NCBI GenBank assembly: GCA_014380705.1
Contig: JACMJI010000428.1
Span: 1-5,272, forward strand
Source: Gorillibacterium sp.
GTDB lineage: Bacteria; Bacillota; Bacilli; Paenibacillales; NBRC-103111
Direction: 5' to 3'
Length of the DNA stretch: 5,272 bases
Shown here: one piece after another, positions 1 to 5,272 of the stretch
Position numbering within the stretch: position 1 is the stretch's first letter
Layout of the letters: the number at the start of each line of letters is the position of its first letter
Translations under genes and position numbers: made by a program
The notes under the pieces: generated by a model
What the model was told of the DNA's origin: nothing
The model's input: only the letters and a program-made list of their open reading frames with translations
Databases searched by the model: none

Positions 1-178
1 ACCGTGCCTGGGGGGGTACGCAGAGACAGGCATCATCACCGAAGGCGGCTACACGACAAAAGGTCCGCAAGGAATCACTTTCAGTGGATCCGCCTACAGC
101 GAGCCGTTGCTTTTCCGACTTGCTTACGCCTACGAACAAGTGAGCAAATACCGTTTTGCGCCTACCGATCCGGCATGA
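1..178 (+). pseudogene. C-terminal fragment of an amidase-signature family protein, apparently frameshifted at a G7 run
   Basis: Read from base 2, the frame gives 58 residues ending at TGA 176-178. It contains GYAETGIITEGGY, GPQGITFSG, AYSEPLLFRLAYAYEQ and SKYRFAPTDPA. This matches the C-terminal end of amidase-signature hydrolases (GatA/AtzF-like), where a TVPxGY segment leads to a G-x-TFSG strand and a final EPxLxxLAYAYEQ helix. The family hydrolyses amides with a Ser-cisSer-Lys triad, which would lie upstream of the window, so the substrate cannot be told. The first codons fit the family only in another frame: ACC GTG CCT GGG GGG gives TVPGG, and the next codons (YAETG) lie one base later. 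The run at 10-16 therefore has one G more than an intact gene needs. This is a real frameshift or a homopolymer sequencing error; if it is an error, the entry is simply a 3'-partial CDS. The family call is fairly sure, the broken status less so because only five codons are visible upstream. Confidence 0.72.
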
Positions 179-270
179 CCTCAAATTCTGTCATTGGGGA
201 ACAGAAAGGTTTGCTTCGTCAAATCCCTATATTAAACTAACGGGAAACGATAGTTTAACAGAAAACACGG

Positions 271-297
271 AGACCACTTTTTAATGGTGGTCTTTTT
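271..297 (+). terminator. Intrinsic terminator of the amidase gene
   Basis: AGACCAC at 271-277 pairs perfectly with GTGGTCT at 287-293 around a 9-nt loop, and a T5 run (293-297) follows directly. It lies about 95 bp after the amidase stop codon and no gene lies between. The reverse strand lacks a comparable T tract, so the terminator acts mainly on + strand transcription. Confidence 0.85.
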
Positions 298-349
298 CCA
301 CTTGAAATAAATGATGTCCTTGAGGGTGTAATGTCTTGTTTAAAATTTT

Positions 350-397
350 ATTGACACATGATTTGCCATGAAATTGACACGTTAATTGACGGCGACA
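350..397. repeat. Cluster of TTGAC/TTGACAC direct repeats, possible remnant of an IS end
   Basis: TTGACAC occurs at 351-357 and 374-380, and a third TTGAC lies at 386-390 followed by GGCGACA ending at 397. On the minus strand this reads TGTCGCCGTCAATT, then GTGTCAATTT, then GTGTCAAT. Short TGTCAA repeats inside a TGT-starting end resemble the terminal multiple repeats of IS21-family elements. No transposase gene or matching second end is visible. The repeats are directly seen; the IS origin is only a suggestion, and regulator-binding repeats or chance remain possible. Confidence 0.3.
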
Positions 398-427
398 TCG
401 CACTCCCCATTAAGTGAACCCGTCAAT
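385..427. repeat. 8-bp perfect inverted repeat in the convergent spacer
   Basis: ATTGACGG (385-392) is the exact reverse complement of CCGTCAAT (420-427), with 27 bp between the arms. The right arm shares bases 420-423 with the left arm of the terminator-like hairpin at 419-437, so in an RNA the two structures could not form together. Function is unknown. Confidence 0.4.
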
Positions 428-445
428 GTAATACGGGCGGTTTTT
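417..445. terminator. Weak, possibly bidirectional terminator between the convergent genes
   Basis: CCCGT (419-423) pairs with ACGGG (433-437) around a 9-nt loop. On the + strand CGG and T5 (441-445) follow. On the minus strand, the direction in which the kinase operon is transcribed, the same stem follows an A-rich stretch and is trailed only by TTCACTTAAT. Allowing a 3-nt bulge adds three AAC/GTT pairs. It lies 17-45 bp beyond the kinase stop codon, the expected place for the operon terminator, but the stem is short. Confidence 0.38.
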
Positions 446-461
446 CTTACTTCAATTGTAG

Positions 462-3302
462 TTAATTTTGAGGAAATGCAGGGAACTCAAGATAGATGCT
501 TGTCCCAAGTCCTGCTCCGTCACTATGAATCTGAAAGGAAAATTTGTCGTTGTAAAATAACTGCAGCCGCTTATACACATTAGCGACACCGATATTCTCA
601 CTGTAGGAATGGGGCTCCACTAAAGAGTTGCGAAGTTCCTCCAACTTCGCCCGACCAATCCCCTGACCGTTATCGCGGATTTCCAACTGAATACGTTCGT
701 TGATAAGCTTGGCGACCAGTGTGATTTCCCCCCCCTCCTTCATTCGCTCTATACCGTGGGTGATTGCATTCTCTATGAGCGGTTGAAGAATCAGCTTGAT
801 GATAGGGCGCTGAAGTACACGGTCTTCTACTTGGATATCGACTTTGAACTTATCCTGATAGCGGATTTTCTGAATGAATAAATAATTGCTGAGATGATCC
901 AGCTCCTCCTGGAAGAGAATAATATCCTTTCCCTTAATGATATTGCCGCGAAAGAATTTCCCTAAAGCTACTGTCATGTCTACAACCTCATGGACGCCCC
1001 TCTTATAGGCCATCCAGCGAATTGATTCTAAGGTGTTATATAAAAAATGCGGATTAATCTGCTGCTGCAGTGCGTTGAATTGTGCTTCTTTCTCAAGAAA
1101 CATCAGTTCGCTCTCACGCAGCTTGGATTGATAGTTCTCGATTACGAGCTCATTCAGCCTTCTGGTCATTCGATTAAATTGATTGAAGAGTACACCAATT
1201 TCATCCTTGTTCGCATAGATCATTCGTTGGTCTAAATTTCCACCATCCAGGGCTTCCGTCAATTTTTGCAACCGCTTAAGCGGCCGTATTATAGATACTG
1301 CGATATAAGAAGAAAGCGCAACGGCGAACAGAATCAATAGCCCCATGATCAAAGCGCTGATTTGGAGCAAGGGCAGAATTTGTTTAATAATTTCTTCATT
1401 CGGCACGATTCCAATAATGTTGAATCCAAACAGGTCAGTGGTACGGTGAAAAACTAGCTTGAGCTGGCTATTTGACTTTAGGACTTGGGGTACGGATGCA
1501 TCGGAAGGAAGCTTAAGCAGTGTATCATCCCACGTCGTTAAGTTCATTGGATCATCGAACAGAATGTCTCCAGTTGGATTTAGCAAGTAAGAGGACTCTA
1601 ACTTGGTAAGGAATGTGCTGCGTATTAAGGGATTTAATAAATCGTTCTTCATGGTGAATATGACGTAACCCAGCGGGCTGCCAAAGCTGTTGTTCAAGCT
1701 AAGCAGCTTTCGAGCAAATACAAGCTGGCTAGCTTGGACACGGGCCTGAGCCGGGCTTGCAGAATCAATGAAAATCAAATTTCCGTTGCTGTTATTAAGA
1801 TTCTTTAATAAATTTGGATCCATAGCTAAATCGCGTTCGCTCTCGAAAGAAGAGCTTGAGAAAACACTAGTGCCGTCAATACCATATATTTTGACGGATA
1901 TGATATTGGGCTGATACATCTTGGCATTCAACATTAATTTATACAGGCTGGGCGATATGGGAACGAAGGAGGGGGTAAGGCCTCTAGTGTGATTATAAAG
2001 CATAGCTTGCACGCTGGAGTCTGCGATAATCTGCACGGTCAGCTCATCGAAGGTATACAAACGATAGTCGAGATTGACCTTGGATTGAGCCATAGTTTGA
2101 TTAGTTAGGTGTACCAATTGGCTCTTAAGCTGTTGGTATTGGTAATAGCCGGTGTAAGCCATATAGAGAAGTACGGGTAATAGTACGGTGAGTGAGAAAT
2201 AGTAGATCAGCTTGCTTCGCAATGTTTTATAAGGCAGCCATATTTTCAATGGGGGTAATGGATTGGACAAAGTCATATCGATATTCACCAACAGGCAGGC
2301 AAATTCTGAGAGCGGTCTACATATAAATCTAGCGAGAAAATAGGAGGCAATGCCTGCGATGCACAGACATATCAAACTAATCCATGCAGAATAAGAAAGA
2401 AAGTTGGATGGGGCAAAGGTGATTTTATCTAAGGGAATCTCGTTTACAATCTTCATACTCATCGAATTTAAAGAGCTGTAGGTAATCAGACTGCGAGTAG
2501 CTGGTAAGGTTGCATACCCTTGTGAATCCAGTTTATCAAAATTTATATTTGGTGAGTGGGCTGCCTCTGGCCATAAGACTCGATTCGAAGCATCAACTAA
2601 ATATAAGCTTCCCTCACCCTGCTCTTTAGGCAGAATATCAGGAATCAAGCTACTGTTATATACGGTTATGATTATACCCTCTATCGTATGGTTGGCTCCG
2701 AATATTTTCTTCATCACAACTAATTGGTTGGACATAGCCGAATAGAGATTGCGCTGCTGATTATAGGACTCGTTAATCAGTGCACCCGGATTAAAGAACG
2801 AAGGAGCTGCTTGATCAATTAAATAAGGAGCTATAAGGGGATCTGCCATAAACTGAGCTAGATCAAGATCTTTGGAGTAAGTCGACTTGCTGCCGATAAG
2901 ATTATGATAGGCAATACTGCTATTTCTGCCCAGAATCAAAACGCTGCCGACATGGTCTTTAGCTGAAAAAGTATTCCAAATGCTAGCTTGAGTAGCTCTA
3001 AATCTTTCTAATGCGGAGAAAGCCGATTCATCTAAGGGGGCTGTAATTTCTTGTTGTATGCTCGAACTGGAGTAAATGAAGTCCATCTTGATCTCATTAT
3101 TACGAATAATAGCTTCGACGAACTCGTCCATTTGCTGAAAAGAATACAGGTCATATTCATACTGTGTTTTGGCTTCAATATGAGCCAGCACTTGCAAGGT
3201 GACGAAATAAACCAAGATAGATAAAATTGTGATTAGTAGAAGAGAGGTGCCAATGAGCTTCCCTTGGATGGTCTTGATGTGGTAATGGGAGAACCATTTC
3301 AT
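462..3302 (-). CDS. YesM-type sensor histidine kinase with two tandem extracytoplasmic sensor modules
   Basis: A 946-residue membrane sensor kinase that should phosphorylate the upstream-encoded response regulator. Visible order: TM1 about 16-37; first extracytoplasmic sensor about 38-305; TM2 about 306-325, then a short HAMP-like stub (RPLSEF); TM3 about 366-384 after LRSKL; second sensor about 385-642; TM4 about 643-668; HAMP about 669-725 (IIRPLKRLQKL); His_kinase motif INPHFLYN with His752; ATPase N box LIENAITHG with Asn845; G1 motif RDNGQGIG; closing GLGTSIYLEFP. Both sensors look dCache-like, with parallel strands near 208-245 and 544-584. YesM-type kinases are usually near 600 residues, and residues from about 355 already make a full one, so the N-terminal third is an extra sensor. 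ATG 3302 is chosen over the ATG at 3347 because AGAGGAG lies 9 nt upstream and the longer form would overlap the regulator. The ligand is unknown; a sugar linked to the divergent transporter is inferred. Confidence 0.93.
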   Translation of the reverse strand: MKWFSHYHIKTIQGKLIGTSLLLITILSILVYFVTLQVLAHIEAKTQYEYDLYSFQQMDEFVEAIIRNNEIKMDFIYSSSSIQQEITAPLDESAFSALERFRATQASIWNTFSAKDHVGSVLILGRNSSIAYHNLIGSKSTYSKDLDLAQFMADPLIAPYLIDQAAPSFFNPGALINESYNQQRNLYSAMSNQLVVMKKIFGANHTIEGIIITVYNSSLIPDILPKEQGEGSLYLVDASNRVLWPEAAHSPNINFDKLDSQGYATLPATRSLITYSSLNSMSMKIVNEIPLDKITFAPSNFLSYSAWISLICLCIAGIASYFLARFICRPLSEFACLLVNIDMTLSNPLPPLKIWLPYKTLRSKLIYYFSLTVLLPVLLYMAYTGYYQYQQLKSQLVHLTNQTMAQSKVNLDYRLYTFDELTVQIIADSSVQAMLYNHTRGLTPSFVPISPSLYKLMLNAKMYQPNIISVKIYGIDGTSVFSSSSFESERDLAMDPNLLKNLNNSNGNLIFIDSASPAQARVQASQLVFARKLLSLNNSFGSPLGYVIFTMKNDLLNPLIRSTFLTKLESSYLLNPTGDILFDDPMNLTTWDDTLLKLPSDASVPQVLKSNSQLKLVFHRTTDLFGFNIIGIVPNEEIIKQILPLLQISALIMGLLILFAVALSSYIAVSIIRPLKRLQKLTEALDGGNLDQRMIYANKDEIGVLFNQFNRMTRRLNELVIENYQSKLRESELMFLEKEAQFNALQQQINPHFLYNTLESIRWMAYKRGVHEVVDMTVALGKFFRGNIIKGKDIILFQEELDHLSNYLFIQKIRYQDKFKVDIQVEDRVLQRPIIKLILQPLIENAITHGIERMKEGGEITLVAKLINERIQLEIRDNGQGIGRAKLEELRNSLVEPHSYSENIGVANVYKRLQLFYNDKFSFQIHSDGAGLGTSIYLEFPAFPQN

Positions 3303-3311
3303 TGGCGGTAG

Positions 3312-3318
3312 CTCCTCT
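3312..3318 (-). promoter_or_regulatory. Ribosome binding site that fixes the kinase start
   Basis: On the minus strand AGAGGAG ends 9 nt before ATG 3302-3300 and begins right after the response-regulator stop codon TAG (3321-3319). This supports the 946-residue kinase start. It also suggests translational coupling, since ribosomes ending on the regulator cover the kinase site. Confidence 0.8.
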
Positions 3319-4089
3319 CTATGGATCCACTTTATTCTTATACTCAATCGGTGTGTAATGGGTGATTCGTTTAAATGTATCTGTAAAATATTTAGAATTT
3401 GAATAACCTACCATGGCCCCAACCTCGTATATCTTTAAATCCGGCCTCCCCAGTAACTCCTTCGCTTTCTCTATCCTCAATTGCGTGACATATTCAATGA
3501 AATTAATGCCTGTTTGTTTTTTGAATTGAATACTGAAGTAAGTTGGGGTAACGAACACATGAGCGGCCACATCCAGTAGAGAAATTTTCTCTGTATAATT
3601 AGATTGAATATAGGCAAGAGCTCGGTTGATGAAAAGAGAAACGGCATGATCAATGCCTGGGTATGAGACCGGTAATTTTACTGGTGTCGGCCTTTCATCT
3701 AACTGTTGTTTGACTTGTTTAACCTGGCGTTCCAAATCAACAATATCTACTGGCTTTAGCAAATACCCGGATACTCCCGAGACAATAGCAGTTCGGGCAT
3801 GTTCGAAATCCTTATAACCGGTTAAGATAATAACTTTACAATGCGGGAAGTGCTCATGGACATATCCACTTAATTCAAGTCCGTCCATTTCGGGCATTTT
3901 AATATCCGTCAAGATAAGATCTACCTTCATTTTCTCCAATAAGGACAGAGCTTCCAACCCAGTGGCTGCACTAGCGACTGCTTCAAAGCCATAGGACTGC
4001 CAATCCAAGGACATTAATCCATCACGAATGATCCACTCGTCGTCAACAATGATTAAAGGGTATAATTCTTTCAAAATGTCCTCCATCAT
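3319..4089 (-). CDS. YesN-type response regulator: receiver domain plus AraC-family HTH
   Basis: A 256-residue cytoplasmic transcription factor. The receiver domain (about 11-127) shows the acidic pair Asp16/Asp17 (IIVDDE), phosphoacceptor Asp62 in LTDIKMPEMDG, Thr90 (ILTGY) and Lys112 (LLKPV). A linker of about 25 residues joins it to a double helix-turn-helix AraC domain (about 154-252): the first recognition region is around LLDVAAHVFVTPTYFSIQFKK, the second around VGAMVGYSNSKYFTDTFKR, ending TPIEYK. No key receiver residue is missing. Many YesN-like regulators are longer, with an extended middle region; this is the short form. Two ATG codons are adjacent (4089 and 4086); GGAGG at 4100-4096 is 6 or 9 nt upstream, so either could be used. 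It is the first gene of the operon and the kinase follows after 16 bp. The likely target is the divergent binding-protein promoter (inference). The domain call is very sure, the target not. Confidence 0.95.
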   Translation of the reverse strand: MMEDILKELYPLIIVDDEWIIRDGLMSLDWQSYGFEAVASAATGLEALSLLEKMKVDLILTDIKMPEMDGLELSGYVHEHFPHCKVIILTGYKDFEHARTAIVSGVSGYLLKPVDIVDLERQVKQVKQQLDERPTPVKLPVSYPGIDHAVSLFINRALAYIQSNYTEKISLLDVAAHVFVTPTYFSIQFKKQTGINFIEYVTQLRIEKAKELLGRPDLKIYEVGAMVGYSNSKYFTDTFKRITHYTPIEYKNKVDP

Positions 4090-4185
4090 GTGTGTCCTCC
4101 AGCAGTAATAATAAGAAAGAACGAAATGGATCTATTTTCATCGTACAGCGGAAAGTGAATTTTGACAATGAACTTAATACTAGAA

Positions 4186-4228
4186 CGGTATAATACATAA
4201 AAATGCAGGACAAATATATAATATACCG
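4186..4228. repeat. CGGTATA/TATACCG inverted repeat, candidate operator
   Basis: CGGTATA at 4186-4192 is the exact reverse complement of TATACCG at 4222-4228; the arms match at 8 of 9 positions when extended inward (CGGTATAAT against AATATACCG). The 29-bp spacing places the arm centres 36 bp apart. The repeat brackets the predicted start and -10 box of the regulator-kinase promoter. It could be a regulator-binding site, including autoregulation by the AraC-type regulator, or chance in an AT-rich region. Confidence 0.4.
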
Positions 4229-4240
4229 CCTTGTTGTCAG
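4213..4240 (-). promoter_or_regulatory. Sigma-A-like promoter for the regulator-kinase operon
   Basis: On the minus strand, -35 CTGACA (4240-4235, five of six consensus bases) is followed after 16 bp by -10 TATATT (4218-4213, five of six). The predicted start is near 4206, giving a leader of about 117 nt before ATG 4089. Its -35 box overlaps the -35 region of the divergent promoter. Confidence 0.55.
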
Positions 4241-4260
4241 GGGACTCAAATTACTATAAT
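4231..4260 (+). promoter_or_regulatory. Sigma-A-like promoter for the solute-binding protein gene
   Basis: A perfect TATAAT -10 box (4255-4260) lies 18 bp after TTGTTG (4231-4236); the better match TTGTCA (4234-4239) would leave a short 15-bp spacer. Transcription should begin near 4267, leaving about 40 nt before ATG 4307. A poor or badly spaced -35 box with a good -10 is common at promoters that need an activator, which would fit control by the divergent AraC-type regulator (inference). Confidence 0.6.
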
Positions 4261-4306
4261 AAAGCTGCGTCAAAGATGAGGCCAACACCATAAGGGGGAA
4301 AAGAAA

Positions 4307-5272
4307 ATGAAATTTTTTAAAATTTCTCTAATGCTATTAGCCATGCTGCTTCTTGTTGTTCTGAGTGCATGTGGCGGAGCTAATTCCAAATCTAAAAACA
4401 ATTCAGAGGCTTCAAAAGATGCGGTGACAAGTTCACCTGCAGCTAGTACTCCAGCATCAGAAGTACCGAAAGCTGATCCAGTAACGATTTCTATGTATGT
4501 ATGGGAAGGGATCTCCGACCCAGCTAAAGGCGGCAACTATGTTGGTGTCAAGGATGAGTTCGAGAAATTAAATCCAGATATAAAAATTGAGTTCAAAACC
4601 TTGGCAGGAACCGATGAAGACATCATGAAAAAGTTAGATGTATCGATGATTGCAGGGGATAATACCGATATCATCTTCCTCAAAAATCCAACATTTACCC
4701 AAAAATATACAGCTGCTGGCTTTCTGCTGTCGATGAATGAAACCGCTCAAGCACAAGGTTATGATTTAGAGAAAACGTATGGCAAGTATCTCAATAAAAT
4801 CAAGGATAATGTTTACTCGTTACCCGTTGGTTTCTCCGGCAATATCCTTTACTATAACAAAAAAATATTTGATGATGCAAAAGTCGCATATCCATCTAAC
4901 GATCTGACTTGGGACCAATACATTGAGCTTGCTAAAAAGCTGACAGATTCCAAAAAAGGAATCTATGGATCTTATATGCAGCCTTGGAATCACTATTTAT
5001 ATTTAACGGCAAGCCAGAAAAAAGTGCCAGCTTACAAGGAAGATGGCAGCTCCAATTTGGATGACCCTGCTTTCAAGGAAGCTTTACAGTTTTTTAATGA
5101 TTTAAGCGCTGTTCATAAGGTGCAGCCAAATCGCGCTGAAATGATGTCCAAAAAATTAGATTGGGACGCTTTCACAACCGGCAAATTTGCAATGAACGTA
5201 GTAGGCGGATGGCAGATGGGGATTTTAAGCGATCAGACCACTTATCCACGTGATTGGAAGTTCGGGGTTGTA
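4307..5272 (+). CDS. ABC transporter extracellular solute-binding lipoprotein (family 1, carbohydrate type), cut by the window end
   Basis: An open frame of 322 codons that runs off the right edge; members of this family are usually 430-560 residues. It should capture a solute, probably a mono- or oligosaccharide, outside the membrane and deliver it to a two-permease ABC importer. Seen: a lipoprotein signal peptide with charged N-terminus (MKFFK), hydrophobic core and lipobox LSAC with Cys22 as lipidation site; a Ser/Ala/Pro-rich tether about 25-57; then an SBP_bac_1-like fold with strand VTISMYVWEG, the segment KDEFEKLNPDIKIEF, a hinge-like LPVGFSGNILYYNKKIF, LTWDQYIELAKKLT, and FTTGKFAMNVVGGWQ late in the visible part. 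ATG 4307 is supported by AAGGGGG (4292-4298) 8 nt upstream and by the signal peptide starting there. The gene is transcribed away from the regulator-kinase operon, the usual partnership for such systems in Paenibacillus. The exact sugar cannot be told. Confidence 0.93.
   Translation, partial: MKFFKISLMLLAMLLLVVLSACGGANSKSKNNSEASKDAVTSSPAASTPASEVPKADPVTISMYVWEGISDPAKGGNYVGVKDEFEKLNPDIKIEFKTLAGTDEDIMKKLDVSMIAGDNTDIIFLKNPTFTQKYTAAGFLLSMNETAQAQGYDLEKTYGKYLNKIKDNVYSLPVGFSGNILYYNKKIFDDAKVAYPSNDLTWDQYIELAKKLTDSKKGIYGSYMQPWNHYLYLTASQKKVPAYKEDGSSNLDDPAFKEALQFFNDLSAVHKVQPNRAEMMSKKLDWDAFTTGKFAMNVVGGWQMGILSDQTTYPRDWKFGVV

Noticed and set aside
4..240. 78-codon open frame on the + strand at the left edge
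   Set aside because: Past the first few codons it is an arginine- and histidine-rich out-of-frame reading of the amidase; the frame one base later gives recognisable amidase sequence. It is only the readthrough product if the G7 frameshift is real.
351..398. TTGACA boxes at 351-356 and 374-379 as promoters
   Set aside because: No acceptable -10 box lies 16-18 bp downstream of either, and no + strand gene follows.
386..583. 65-codon + strand frame over the kinase 3' end
   Set aside because: No family resemblance or ribosome binding site, and it largely overlaps the kinase on the opposite strand.
1047..1235. 62-codon + strand frame inside the kinase
   Set aside because: It is antisense to the His-motif region of the kinase, whose protein signature is unmistakable.
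3303..3347. Longer kinase start at ATG 3347 (15 extra residues)
   Set aside because: It would overlap the end of the regulator gene by 29 bp, while the ATG at 3302 has AGAGGAG at 9 nt and begins a normal N-terminus before TM1.
4162..4194. Consensus TTGACA (4162-4167) and TATAAT (4189-4194) as a + strand promoter
   Set aside because: Both boxes are perfect but the spacer is 21 bp, too long for sigma-A; the TATAAT is part of the inverted repeat. The pair at 4231-4260 is closer to the gene and better spaced.
4043..4536. Two minus-strand frames (4043-4291 and 4270-4536)
   Set aside because: The first lies mostly in the divergent promoter region and the start of the regulator gene. The second is antisense to the solute-binding protein signal peptide and N-terminus. 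Neither resembles a protein family.

Overview
The window looks like a Paenibacillaceae-type Firmicute (Paenibacillus, Cohnella or a relative). The reasons are the YesM/YesN-type two-component pair beside a family 1 sugar-binding lipoprotein, strong GGAGG/AGGAG ribosome binding sites, sigma-A-like promoters and moderate GC. No rRNA, tRNA, CRISPR array or intact transposase is visible.

Layout. (1) Positions 1-178 hold the last part of an amidase-signature protein on the + strand. Its reading frame appears to be broken at a run of seven G at 10-16. An intrinsic terminator follows at 271-297. (2) Positions 298-461 are a noncoding convergent spacer with repeated TTGAC motifs, an 8-bp inverted repeat and a weak, possibly bidirectional terminator hairpin. 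(3) Positions 462-3302 (-) encode an unusually large sensor histidine kinase of 946 residues. (4) Positions 3319-4089 (-) encode its response regulator (receiver plus AraC-type HTH). The regulator is first in the operon and the kinase second, 16 bp apart, with the kinase Shine-Dalgarno touching the regulator stop codon. (5) Positions 4090-4306 are a divergent control region with two back-to-back sigma-A-like promoters whose -35 boxes overlap, plus a CGGTATA/TATACCG inverted repeat. (6) From 4307 to the window end (+) is the N-terminal 322 residues of a solute-binding lipoprotein of a carbohydrate-type ABC importer.

How the genes fit together (inference from family knowledge and context): the kinase senses an extracytoplasmic ligand, or a ligand-loaded binding protein, and phosphorylates the regulator at Asp62. 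The regulator then probably controls the divergent binding-protein gene and the permease genes likely to lie beyond the right edge. The amidase is an unrelated neighbour separated by terminators.

The most unusual item is the kinase. Its residues from about 355 onward already make a complete, normal-length YesM-type kinase (membrane segment, sensor, membrane segment, HAMP, His kinase, ATPase). In front sits a second complete module of membrane segment, sensor, membrane segment and HAMP-like stub, so the protein appears to carry two extracytoplasmic sensors in tandem.
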